Positions 53,989 through 64,000 of a stretch of DNA of 64,000 nt are shown piece after piece. Source of the stretch: Platanthera guangdongensis. Lineage: Eukaryota; Streptophyta; Magnoliopsida; Asparagales; Orchidaceae. The stretch covers positions 73,148,757 to 73,212,756 of the forward strand of contig CM077165.1 of the NCBI GenBank assembly GCA_039583875.1, in the 5' to 3' direction. Every line of letters begins with the position of its first letter. Positions within the stretch are counted from its first letter, which is position 1. The notes under the pieces are model-generated. The model had not been told where the DNA came from. It saw nothing but the letters and a program-made list of their open reading frames with translations, and searched no databases. A program made the translations under genes and the position numbers.

Positions 53989-55040
53989 GACGTTGTCTAG
54001 CTTTCTACTTGAGAATAAGTTCACGAGGGGAAAGATAGACAAGACATTATTTCTTAGGGAAATTAAAGGCAAGATTTTGATAGTGCAAATCTATGTCGAC
54101 GACATTATTTTTGGCTCTACTGATGACAAGCTTTGCAGGAAGTTTTTAAAACTTATGCAAGGGAAGTTTGAAATGAGCAGTATGGCCGAGCTGAAGTATT
54201 TCTCAGGGCTTCAGGTGAAACAGTCTGAAGATGGAATTTTCATCTCGCAGACCAAGTTTACCAAAGAGCTGATTAAGAAATTCGGAATGTAGAATGCAAC
54301 CTCGATGAGAACTCCAATGGGTTCAACAGTGTCTCTGGACAAGGATGAAAAAAAGAAAACCTTTTGATGAAACCAAGTACAGAAGCATTATTCGATCCTT
54401 GCTCTACCTTACTGCAAGTAGACCAGACATAATGTTCTCAACATGTGTATGTACTAGATTTCAGGTGAACTCTAAGGAATCTCAATATGCTGCTGCAAAG
54501 CAGATTTTGAGATACCTTAAAGGTACACCAAATCTTGGCTTATGGTACACAAGAATTAATGACAACGAACTAATAGGTTTTTCAGATGCAGATTTTGCAG
54601 GGAGCAAAGACGACAGTAAAAGCACTTCCGGGACATGTCAATTCTTTGGAAGAAGACTTATGTCCTGGAGTAGCAAGAATCAAAACTGTGTGGCAATCTC
54701 AACAGCTGAGTCAGAGTACATCTTTGCAGGCAGTTGTTGCGCACAGTTACTCTGGATAAAGAATCAATTTGAGGACTACAACATGAAGTTTGAAAAGATT
54801 CCATTATTTTGCGACTCTTTCAGCGCAATAGCAATAGCCAACAACCCAATCTCGCACAGCCGAGCAAAGCATATAGAGCTAAGGTATCACTTCATCCAGG
54901 AGCATGTGGAGCATGGGGACATAGACCTTCAGTATGTCTCTACAGATAGGCAAATTGCAGACATTTTCACGAAGACGCTGAACGAGACCAAGTTCTCGTT
55001 CTTCAAAACAGAACTTGGGATGCTCAACCAGGAAGACTAG
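53963..55040 (+). pseudogene. Element G RT C-terminus and RNase H
   Basis: [18 protein letters not shown], then the RT catalytic box IYVDDIIFGST, FEMSSMAELKYFSGLQV, then a TAG at 54290-54292 and a frame change near 54340 at a run of A. RNase H follows: TASRPDIMFSTCVC, GFSDADFAGSKDD, STAESEY, FCDSFSAIAIANNP and IADIFTKTL. The RNase H section (54345-55040) is open over 231 codons. Confidence 0.9.
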
Positions 55041-55130
55041 AGAAGCTGGACTTTCAAAAAGGCTCAGGGTTTAAAGGTTAGTCAAACACATAAAATTTTC
55101 TAACTCTTTGACTTATGTAAGGCATAGCCT

Positions 55131-55271
55131 ACTCGAGTAGTAGAATGACATACTCGAGTAGTCAACTTCACATACTCGAGTACCTCACTGATCTACTCGA
55201 GTACTTCAGTTCATCTGCTCGATTACTTCTGTATGCTTACCCGAGTAATTCCAGAGTTATCTACTCGAGTC
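55131..55271. repeat. Internal TACTCGAGTA cluster upstream of the extra ORF
   Basis: Five CTCGAG copies in TACTCGAGTA-type context within 141 bp (starting at 55131) plus degenerate copies (TGCTCGATTAC, ACCCGAGTAAT); a sixth CTCGAG occurs near 55449. It is outside the LTRs, between RNase H and the extra ORF. The motif is otherwise confined to the LTR U3. Confidence 0.9.
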
Positions 55272-55396
55272 AATTTCCTCACTCGTGTATATGACGAGTC
55301 TCTTTTTCAAATTTTCTTATGCGCAAACCTTGGCTTATGCCGCCTCTTCTTTGGTTTAATTCTTCATTGTCGTATAATTAGACATAAAACTAGGGT

Positions 55397-55406
55397 TATA
55401 TAAATA
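55397..55406 (+). promoter_or_regulatory. Candidate internal TATA box of element G
   Basis: TATATAAATA lies 126 bp after the internal TACTCGAGTA cluster, close to the 120-bp distance from array to TATA box in the LTR. It is 154 bp before the extra ORF's ATG. Promoter activity is inferred. Confidence 0.5.
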
Positions 55407-55559
55407 AGAAAATCCGGAAATTTCCCTACACGAAATCATTTCCGCTCTCTCGAGTACCCGGCTGGCTCTTCGCCTTCCTCCGTCAGTTGCAGAGCCGCGC
55501 AATTTCCTTCACCCCATCGACATTTTCTAGGGTTTCGACATCTCCAAGATTTCTGCATC

Positions 55560-57941
55560 ATGGCCTCCTCCTCTAAAATCGGTGTGGGTTCGGAATTAGT
55601 CGCTACCGGGATTGCAGAACTCTATGACGACTTCCACAATCTCATGATTTTGCTTGACACCGCCGGATTAACCTTCGTTCTCCAAGAACCATGTCGAATC
55701 CTCTTCCCGAAGTTACAGAGTTTTTCAGGAACCTCAAGGTCAAACACCATGGGACAGTTTTGAGCTATACAGTTAAAGGTATCAACATCAAACTTACTCC
55801 AACCTCTGTTTCTCGACTTCTTTGACTGCCAGTTCCAGATGTAGATGATTTTCTGGGTGATGAAGAGTATGCCAGAACTTGCTTATTATGTGGAATTTTC
55901 GCTGATGCAAAATACATAAATAGGTCTGATATGAATGCTGAAGGAAAATTCTTGGTTGATGTCATTGGTAAAATTTTTCTATGCAAAACAAACTCCATCA
56001 GAGCCATACCCCTTTACTTCTTTGAATTGATGCAAGCAATTATCTGTCGAAAAGCCTTTCAGTTTGGCTTGTTGATTCTGAACAAAATAAAGGAGAGTAT
56101 AAAGTCCACCAACTATGCAAGGATCATTTCCCTGCTTCTCCATGAGATAAATCCAGAGGTATTCAGTTTCTCCAAGGGGAGTATTATTCACCACATGAAG
56201 AAGGTTTCCATCTCCTCCATACAGAGATGGGAGTTAAAGTTGCAAAATCCTTCTCAGCTGCTAAGGGTACTGAAGTTCTTGACCCAGAGTATATGAGTCC
56301 ATCTCCCTCTCCATCTCAGGTCCCCAGCTCCTCTGGTGCACCTATTGAGGGGGAGCCTGCTCCTTCTGTCTCAGCTAGGATGCCTACTCCTCCAGCACCT
56401 ATTACTCCACCAGTTACCCTAGAAGATATCCCCACAGACCAACAACTTCTGGAAATTCTCCTATCCACTGATGCTGCCATCAATGACATGATAGAGGAAT
56501 TAACTGCAGTTGAATCCCCTCCTCCTCCTCCTCTATCTCCAAAAGCTCCATCCACTAAAATTCCCAAGGACCCCACTCCTGTACAGTCTCCAGAAAAATT
56601 TCCAGCACAATCTCCAGAAATCTCTCCAGCAAGAACTCCAGCTCAATCTCACCAAGAACAGCCAGAAACAACCTTCATTTCTAATGAGCTCTCACCTGAG
56701 CCAGCTGAAGCTCCTCTCAGGAATTTGGATTTCTCTCTCCCTCAGATAATGGAAGAAGGAGATGGCCTCTTACATACTACAAGAGCTAAGAGCTCTGTTA
56801 CCCTCACAGAAATAGCTCTATGGGTAGCTCCTCCTATTCCTTCTGCTCCATCTACTTCTGCTCCTCCTGCTGCTATAGCTCCTGTCCCTTCAGATTTGAT
56901 GACTCAGATTGTACTTCTCCTTCAAGAACAGAAATCTTACTTTGATACTTGTATCAAGACTGTCACTGATAAGGTAACTGCTTTAGAAACTAAGATGAGC
57001 AGAGAATTTTCTGAGATCCAGCATAATACTGATCAGCTCAAATATCTATTCCAAATTACTAGCAAAGTCTTAGACCACACTATAACTAGTGTTGGCCAAG
57101 TTATGGAACAGAGTGTTACCCTAGCTGGAAATCAGATGAAATTGGACAAAAGAGTTGAAGCCACCAAGATGAAAATCTGTGAAGAAGTTGACACTTTCAA
57201 AGATGATGTCATCTCTCAGCTATCTGTTAAAGTCAGAAAGGGCGAGAAGTTGGTAAAAGAATACTTAGAAAAATCTGATGCCCTCAAGAAAGAATTATGA
57301 GAAACTAAGATGAAAGAGATCCATGATGATGTCCTAGCTCAAATTCAGAGTGTCAAATTCTACACCTATGACACTGCTGTCTGGATGCATAACCAGATCC
57401 TTCCTGAATTTGCTGCAGATCCTATGTCATTCCTCATCACCTGAACCCACTAGCTGCTGGTGTTCCTGCTCAAGCTCCTCAACCCACTTTTTCTCCCAGG
57501 TCTGGTGATTCTGTTGCCCCTCCTAATACCTATACTCAGGGTTGGGCTGAAGATCCTGCAGATATTTTCTTCAAAGCTCCTCCTGAAATTCAGACTTACA
57601 AGAAGAAAAGAAAGTATGGTGAAGGTCCTTCTGCCAGCAAGTCCATTCCTACTCTAGCTCCTGAACATGCTGAGGTTTGGTCTCCCACTTCCAAGTCTCT
57701 CATCCTGGAAACTCTCAAATTAGTTATGGACTACCATGAGAGCAGAAATATTCACTACAGTTCCCAGGAATGGGAGTTGTATGAGAAATCTATGACCAAG
57801 AGAAAGATATATGACAGAGAATATGAAAGAAACAATCCTGCTGCTCCTCCAAGACCCCCCCCCCCCAAGTATTATCCTAAACCTTACAACTATCAAAGGA
57901 GACAGCAAGAGAAACATGACAGACAACATCATCAAAACTAG
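55560..57941 (+). pseudogene. Element G extra ORF (post-pol ORF; envelope-position protein)
   Basis: ATG at 55560 opens about 790 codons spread over three frames by several shifts and stops. The N-terminal third has TEFFRNLKVKHHGTVLSYTV, GINIKLTPTSVSRLL and FFELMQAIICRKAF, resembling the globular domain of putative plant transposon proteins found next to other retroelements. Next comes a long Pro/Ser/Thr-rich stretch (about 56290-56900, SPSPSPSQVPSSSGAP), then a coiled coil (VTDKVTALETKMSREFSEI, KSDALKKEL), then a Tyr/Pro/basic tail (YYPKPYNYQRRQQEKH). No signal peptide or membrane segment is evident, so the envelope label reflects position only. Function unknown. Confidence 0.7.
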
Positions 57942-58133
57942 CCAAAAGGACTCATGAGATGTTGAAATGATTTTTGTTGTTAATGACATTTTTGGATATT
58001 CACACTTATATAATTCTAAGTTTTTGATCTTATTATCCTTTTCATAGTCTTTTGCTTGCTTACACTATTTTATATACGTAGCATTCTTTTTATGTCCATA
58101 ATTCACCTTAGTGTAAAGGGTTCTGACTTCTAC

Positions 58134-58147
58134 AAATAGGGGGAGAT
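58134..58147 (+). other. Element G polypurine tract
   Basis: AAATAGGGGGAGAT directly before the 3' LTR. Confidence 0.88.
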
Positions 58148-60103
58148 TGTTGGGTATTGTATCTACACTAAGCCAGATTTGATGAAGTCACCCTTGAACT
58201 AAGATGAATTAAGTTGTATTTGATGCTTGATTTGAGTTATGTGTTTGCAGGAATTCTTATGGGAAGTGTAGACTAATGTCTGTCTACAATGGGTCACCAA
58301 ACACAGGATCATACAATGTAATCCCTCATTATGTGTTCCAAAGTGTTGACTCATGTGTAGCCTCTCTATTGGGATACATTTCATATTCAAGCTCTAGGAC
58401 TATGTGAAAAGACTTGATGCTGATTTCACCTTAGAAGAAAAAAAATTATGTCAAGAAAAATTTTCCCAAGTAAAGTACTCTAGTAGTTCTTTACTTACTC
58501 GAGTAAGTTACTGAGTTCATTCTCGAGTAATAATACTCTTACTCGAGTAGTTAAGATACTACTCGAGTTGTTTTCTTTTATCTCTCAAGTTTACAAAAAT
58601 TATCTTCTCAAATTTTTCTAAGTTAAATACTCGAGTAGTCATCTTATATACTTGAGTAGTTTTATTTTCTGTCTCGAGTAGTTTTATCTTATATACTCGA
58701 GTAGTTCCATTTGTCTCGAGTAGTCTAAGTCATATACTCGAGTAGTTCATCTACTACTCGAGTAGTCCAGTGTTTATAGTCGAGTAATACAGAATTTCAT
58801 TCCATAAAATTTCTCTAAGTGAATTACTCGAGTAGTAATCTCCATATACTCGAGCAGTTTTATTTGTCTCAAGTAGTTTATCTTCTATACTCGAGTAGTC
58901 AGTTTTTTTCCTGTTCCCGAAATTTTCTAAGTGTATGACTCGAGTAGTTTCTTATATACTCGAGTAGTTCTTTCTTATATACTCGAGTAGTATTTCTTAT
59001 ACTCGAGTAATCTACTCCACCTCTCGTGTATGTACTCTAGTACTCGAGTAAGTCGTTTTTGTTACTCGAGTAGCTGAGTCTTTCTCATTCTTATTTACTC
59101 GAGTAGTTCACTTCATGTACTCGAGTAATCATCTCTCTTTCTCTCGAGTAGTTTTTCTCATGTACTCGAGTAGTCATCTTCTACGTACTCGAGTAGTGCT
59201 GCGTGTACTCGAGTAGTATGTTACATCTCAAGTAATTTACTTTGACTTTTCCAAAAATTCTTTAAGTCCAGACATAACGGTAATATTCATAGACTCTGAC
59301 GTGATTGGTCCACGTGTCTCTCATAATGACTCAATTATGACTAATCTTCTCATCTCCTATAAAAGGTCTTGTCTAAACCGACAAACCCAACTATTCAAAG
59401 ATTATTATAAGAAAGTTTTTGCAGCCGTTCTCTCTCTCAAGTTTTCTGTCTCCTCTCTCTCTCTCCAAGAAACGAAACTTGCCGTCGCCGCCGTCGCAGA
59501 TTCCCGACCGGCTAGGGTTTTCATTTTCAGAGGATTCAGATTAAGAAGATTTTACAGATCGAGATTTCCGCTCAACTCTTCATCCTCTATTCGATCGTGT
59601 AAAGTCAAGAAGATCCAGATCTGATTTTGCCGAGATTTTCTTCACCTCTCTGATAAAGCCACAATGCCTAGAAGAAGGAGATCCTGGTCGACAGTTTGCA
59701 GATCTGAAAAAGAAGATTACTGTTTTTATTTCTTTACAAATTTATTTCATTCTTATAGGAGAAATTTCTCCGAGTGTAGAAGCTTTTGTCTCCGAGATTG
59801 TAGGAAGTTTTGCCTTCCGAGTGTAGATCCGTTTTGTGGATCGAGATTGTAGGAACGTTGTTCCGAGGGTAGGATTGATTTTCAATCCGAGATAGCGGAG
59901 TAGCCGAGTTTAGTGTATTGCTAGATCGGTGAGGGAAAGTGGATGTATCCAAGGTTGGGGAACCACTATAAATCTTGCCTCGTCTGTGTTTGATTAGTAG
60001 ATAGATCTGTGCTTTGTTTTGTAATTTTTTATTTCGCAAAAAGACGCACAATTCACCTATTCACCCCCTCTAGGTGATTTAGGTAGGCAACTATAAACTT
60101 TCA
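58148..60103 (+). repeat. Element G 3' LTR (1956 bp) with TACTCGAGTA array
   Basis: TGTTGGGTATTG to AAACTTTCA. About 25 CTCGAG copies between 58498 and 59225. It is 113 bp longer than the 5' LTR, chiefly from extra palindrome-containing sequence around 58745-58860. TATA box near 59358. Followed by gggtt, the right target site. Confidence 0.93.
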
Positions 60104-61463
60104 GGGTTCAAATCCACGGAGATGTGACAGACTCGGTTAGAGTCCGCGGAGTCCGCTATTGCGGACTAGTTTTGGAAATCGGCATTGATCCTTGCTGAGT
60201 TCTCCGGTGATGCAGTGGATGAGCCACATTCATGGTGGCAGACTGTCCATTGAGTTGGCCGTCTGGGTTTTGTGTCCGCCAAGCTCGCGCCAGTTGTTTG
60301 GTGGTGTGCTGGACTTGGTCACACACTGTGACAAGTCCAGGGTGTCCGCAGGGTCCGCAGAGTCCGCTGTTGACCGGGCAGTCTGCCTGTTGGTCATGGT
60401 CTTATGTAGCGGGCTGAGGCGTTGTTCTCGAGCTTTGCGGACTGTCGTCATGTCCGCATATGGTGTGCAAACTGATGCAGTATGGGCTATGGTTGTGTTC
60501 GTGTGCTGTAGTGTGGCGTACTGGTGCTGTGCTTGCAGGCTATGTAGGATGTTGCCTTGTTCGCATAGTGTGTGCGGACTGGCGCGTTGTCCGCCGGGTG
60601 GTGGACTGACCTTGTCTTGGCACCCTGGCGGGTTGGTTGATGTTCGGCTAAGACCTTGCGAACTCGGCGGACTGGGCGTTGCTAGCTGCGAGCTAGGGTG
60701 GTGACTATTCATTAGGGCGGTGACCACACTGCTCACCCCGCCTATAAATAGACCCCCCTGGCACGTCTACAGTAACAGAGTGAACAGTAAGTTGAGCGCA
60801 GATCAATTGTTGTAGACTCGGTTTTCCAGGTCGCGCGGTTTGAGATTTAACTGGTTGTTGTTTGCAGGTTGTGCGGCTAGCACTGTGAAGTCGGGTGTCT
60901 GGTTCTGATCAAGGTCAGGAAGCAGTGAAGCTTGCCGTTTACAATCAGCAGTTGCAGCAGGTCGCAGGTGGCGGCCAACCAGTTTCTCTCCTTAATTTGA
61001 TCTAAGTTTAATAACCAGGTCGCCGGTCTAGGCTGACATGGCGGTCTGTTCATTCAGTTCGGCGGCAGCTTGTAGAGCAGACGTCAGCAGAATAATGGGT
61101 TGTCCGCGCGGTTTGTGCGGACTCCGTAGAATCAAAGTAGCAGCAGTGGCTAAGCGGTCTCGGCAGACTCAGCGGTCTTGGAGGCAGTACGCCCAGCTTG
61201 AAGTTTGCTCTTGCTTGTTTTCTTCTCTTTATACTTGGCGAAATCATGTCTCGCCCTGTATACCTTGCTTTGTAAAGTTGATAGTGGATTAATGCAAGAT
61301 CTGTATTTGCTCTTCATTGTCACTGATACATAGCTCAGTTTATGATTGGAGTGTTCCTGCGCCTAGTTCTCGTTTCCGCTTGATCAAGTGATCAGCTTGA
61401 TAGTTTTGGAAGTGTTTACTTGATACCAGAACTACCAGTTGATTGACTTGTGAAATTTCAACA
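60104..61463 (+). repeat. Element H 5' LTR, second part
   Basis: Resumes the LTR started at 41170; ends GTGAAATTTCAACA just before the PBS. TATA box CTATAAATAG at about 60742-60751, with GGTGACCACACT upstream as in B and C LTRs. ORFs within it are LTR read-through. Confidence 0.85.
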
Positions 61464-61475
61464 CGGTATCAGAGC
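61464..61475 (+). other. Element H primer-binding site
   Basis: CGGTATCAGAGC, one change from the tRNA-iMet complement TGGTATCAGAGC. Confidence 0.85.
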
Positions 61476-61590
61476 GAACAATGGCTTGAGCAATGAGATG
61501 TGATCAACCTCAGATTGTGCTCGGCGCTTCTGGAAGCCTTGTGATCAGTGGTGATTTGCAATAGAAGGAGCCTACGGAAGAGGTCTTGGC

Positions 61591-64000
61591 ATTGAGCTTC
61601 TGACAACGACTAACTTCAAGAAGTGGAAGTCCTGCTTGAAGAGCTATCTCTTGCGTGAGTAGTTATGGGAGGTCGTCAGTGGTAATGACAAGAAAGAGGT
61701 TACTGATGCTACTGGTACTGCTGAGGAAGTGAGAGTTTGGAAAATAACTAATGCTAAAGCAGAGTTTGCTCTCAAACGGGCTGTCTCACATGAGCTCTTT
61801 GATCAGATCCTAGGATGTGAGTCTGCTGCAGATATTTGGACAACCATTGATGGGTTGTTCAACATGAAGAATGTGGCTAGGCTGCAGTTCCTGGAGAATG
61901 AGTTGTCTAAGGCAACTCAAGGTGATCTTTCCATCTCTAAGTTCTTTCTGAAGATGAAGAATCTATGCGCTGAAATATCAGCATTGGATTCTGATGAGCC
62001 CATCTCTGAAGCAAAGTTGAAGAGGCACATATTCCGCGGGTTGCAGAAGGAATATGTGGCCTTTGTGACTTCCGTGCAAGGGTGGACAACCCAACCTTCT
62101 CTGCTGGAGCTGGAAAACTTGTTAGCGTCATAGGAGAGCTTGGCCAGGCAGATGACCGGTGTGTATATCTTTGAAGGAGGTAATGAAGCTCTCATCACTG
62201 AGAAGAAGAAGAGATTGAAGAAGAAGAAGCCTGCTACTAAAGAAGGGCCTTTAACCTCTTATCAGCAAGAGAAGAGATCTGCTCCTAAGAAGAATTGGAA
62301 GAAAGAGTTGAAGTGTTACAGATGTAATCAGGCAAGCCACTTCAAGCGCGACTGCAAGGTCAAGTTGCAACCTGGGCATGTTGCAGGCAAGGAGGGAGCT
62401 TGTTCCAGTTCTGAGGAAGCCCGGTGGGGAGGAGCTTTCTTGATAAGCACGTGTGTTCATGCTCTTGCCACCGTTGACTACCAAGATGACTAGATAGTCG
62501 ACTCGGGGTGTGGTCATCACCTCACTGGAGACGAGTCGAAGTTCTCATCTCTGCAACCATTCACAAGTAACGAAGCAATTATTACAGTTGATGATTCTAT
62601 TCATTTTGTAGAGAAGGAGGGCGTTGTTTCTTTGGAGAGTGCTCAGGGTCCGCTTACTCTAAGGACTGTGTATCACGTACCCGACATGAAGAAGAACCTC
62701 TTCTCGGTGACCGATGCGGTCAATGTGGGCTTTCATGTTCTGTTTGGCCCAACAGAAGTAAGGTTTCTCCGTAATGTATCAGCGGTAAAGGTTGATGTTG
62801 CTCATATAGGGAGAATAGTAAGAAACTTGTTTGTTCTATCAACAAGCTCTTATGTTGATCGGATGAGAGCCAATGATAGCGCGACTATCTGACATGAGAG
62901 ACTAGGGCACGTGGGGATGTACAAGCTCAAGGCTATGTCAATGAGGAGCCTGGTGAGAGGCTTGCCGAAGTTGTCCTCATACGGAGATGGCCACATTTGT
63001 GCGGGATGTCAGTACGGTAAGACTCATCGCCTTCCGTTTGATAAGTCTCAAACGAGGAGCAATGCACCATTGAAATGCATTCATGGTGACTTGATGGGGC
63101 GAACAACAACCGTTAGTCTTAGAGGCAGCAGAGATATGGTTGTGTTGATTGATGATTACTCAAGATACACTTGGGTGTATTTCATGGCGGAGAAGTTGAC
63201 AGCTTTCCAATTGTTTGTGAAGTTCAAGGAGCTGGTGGAGGGCCGGCTTGGCTTGAGCATCAAGAAGTTCAGATCAGACAACGGTGGTGAGTTTGTCTCA
63301 TCCGAGTTCTCTAGTTTCTGCAGGAAGCACGGGATTCAGAGGGAGCTTACTTGTGCTCATACTCCACAATAAAATGGAGTACCAGAGAGGAAGATCCGTC
63401 ACTTGACGGAAACTTGCAAATGATGGTTTCATGTAAAGGGCATTCCCAGGTCCTTCTGGGCGGAAGGAATGACCTGCGCAACGTATGTCATCAATCGGAT
63501 GCCTCTAAGTTCGATCAACATGAAGTTTCTGATTGAAATGATGTTCAAGGAGAAGCCGAGTGTGGAACATCTTTGGGTGTTCGGATCAACCTGCTATGCT
63601 CATATCCCAAATGCTCAGAGGACCAAGCTTGATGCAAAGACAAATAAGCTTGTCTTTGTGAGCTATGATGATCGGAAGAAGGGGTGGAAGTGCATGGATC
63701 CTGCGACAAAGAAGTTTTTTGTTTCAAGAGACGTTGTCTTTGATGAGCTGACATCATATGGAGGTGACACCGTTGAACTGCAGGAGAGCAGGGTTGATGA
63801 AGGGCATGTGGAAGCTGCTGAAGATCTTCAGGTGGAGCTGCCCGTGTCACCAGGAGCTCCAGGTGTTTCAAACTATGGGGCTGAAGCTTCTGGTTCGGGA
63901 AGCAGGGGGAGCGATGCTCCAATTGTGCCTGGGAATAGAGTTGGTGCTGAAGAAGCAGCAGAGGTGGTGAGCAAGGAGAAGCCTCTTCAGAGATCAAAGA
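61591..64000 (+). pseudogene. Element H gag-protease-integrase (partial, runs off window)
   Basis: One continuous plus-strand frame interrupted by six nonsense codons and no frameshift: 61660 TAG, 62131 TAG, 62491 TAG, 62890 TGA, 63370 TAA, 63421 TGA. Content: gag (ELLTTTNFKKWKSCLKSYL, LFDQILGCESAADIW), zinc knuckle CYRCNQASHFKRDC, protease DSGCGHHLTGDESKF (catalytic Asp present, unlike element C), HERLGHVGMYK, integrase HGDLMG and RSDNGGEF, the third acidic residue in N-G-V-P-E, then FGSTCYAHIPNA and a Ser/Gly/Glu linker open to the window end. Three stops replace Trp or Gln by a single transition (62131, 62490s, 62890) and 63370 also fits Gln to stop. Confidence 0.9.

Larger units (their letters stand above)
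41412..60103 (+). mobile_element. Sirevirus-like copia element G with an extra 3' ORF, 18.7 kb including nested element I
   Basis: LTRs 41412-43254 and 58148-60103, PBS, long gag with coiled coil, PR-IN-RT-RH, an extra ORF between RNase H and the 3' LTR, and a PPT. Flanking target sites are aggtt (left) and gggtt (right), four of five matching. Without nested element I (46160-52538) it is about 12.3 kb, large for copia. The long gag, extra ORF and palindromic LTR repeats are known Sirevirus features, so I assign it there by inference. Confidence 0.92.
41170..64000 (+). mobile_element. Copia element H (C family, plus strand), interrupted, runs off the window
   Basis: 5' LTR 41170-41411 plus 60104-61463 (about 1.6 kb when G is ignored), PBS 61464-61475, gag-pol from about 61590 to the window end. 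Same family as B and C by gag, PBS and LTR ends, but in opposite orientation. The 3' half lies outside. Confidence 0.88.

Noticed and set aside
55560..57941. Calling the extra ORF of element G a true envelope glycoprotein
   Set aside because: No signal peptide, transmembrane helix or cleavage site visible; only its position matches.
1..64000. Search for tRNA, rRNA, snRNA or miRNA genes
   Set aside because: Only tRNA-complementary primer sites were found; no cloverleaf or rRNA signature was seen by eye.

Overview
The window is nuclear DNA from a repeat-rich seed plant, most likely an angiosperm. It is almost entirely LTR retrotransposons (Ty3/gypsy chromovirus, several Ty1/copia families, one Athila-primed non-autonomous element). 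Plant-type tRNA primer sites are visible (iMet for copia, Asp for the non-autonomous element). The only recognisable host-type gene is the first half of a plant 3-ketoacyl-CoA synthase (KCS). I cannot name the species.

Layout. 1-6120: 3' end of a Tekay/Del-like gypsy element (integrase plus chromodomain) and its complete, very long 5.06 kb LTR. 6121-7239: a truncated Sirevirus-like copia LTR that the gypsy element appears to have entered. 7240-8138: an LTR-like fragment. 8.2-14.5 kb: the least TE-saturated part, with a 30-bp minisatellite, a MITE, the KCS half-gene, an RNase H remnant, an (AT)n tract beside a GC-rich block, and AT-rich spacer. 14.5-21.6 kb: a copia LTR fragment (F) split by a nearly intact copia element (E, 15194-21333, minus strand, perfect TSD gtctc). 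21.6-38.9 kb: an old copia element (D, plus strand) split by a block of minus-strand copia elements of one family: a deletion derivative (B), a partial internal region (C') and an almost complete element (C, 29500-37062). C' and C share one LTR. 38.9-41.2 kb: spacer with a TIR element. 41.2-64 kb: a plus-strand element of the C family (H) whose 5' LTR is split by a Sirevirus-like copia element (G, 41412-60103). G's pol is itself split by an Athila-primed non-autonomous element (I, 46160-52538, perfect TSD tgatg).

No operon-like or metabolic system is present. The most interesting signals concern retroelement regulation and content. G carries dense arrays of the self-complementary motif TACTCGAGTA upstream of the LTR TATA box. 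A smaller copy of the array, with its own TATA box at similar spacing, lies inside the element directly upstream of an extra post-pol ORF, which suggests an internal promoter. Two other LTR families here also have CpG-centred palindromes upstream of TATA. Element I encodes a zinc-knuckle protein with repeated acidic W-D-D/E motifs that I do not recognise. Element C is a single uninterrupted frame apart from four nonsense codons, yet has lost catalytic residues of both protease and integrase.

All coding calls are from reading motifs by eye. LTR boundaries rest on TG..CA ends, PBS/PPT position and, where stated, target-site duplications.
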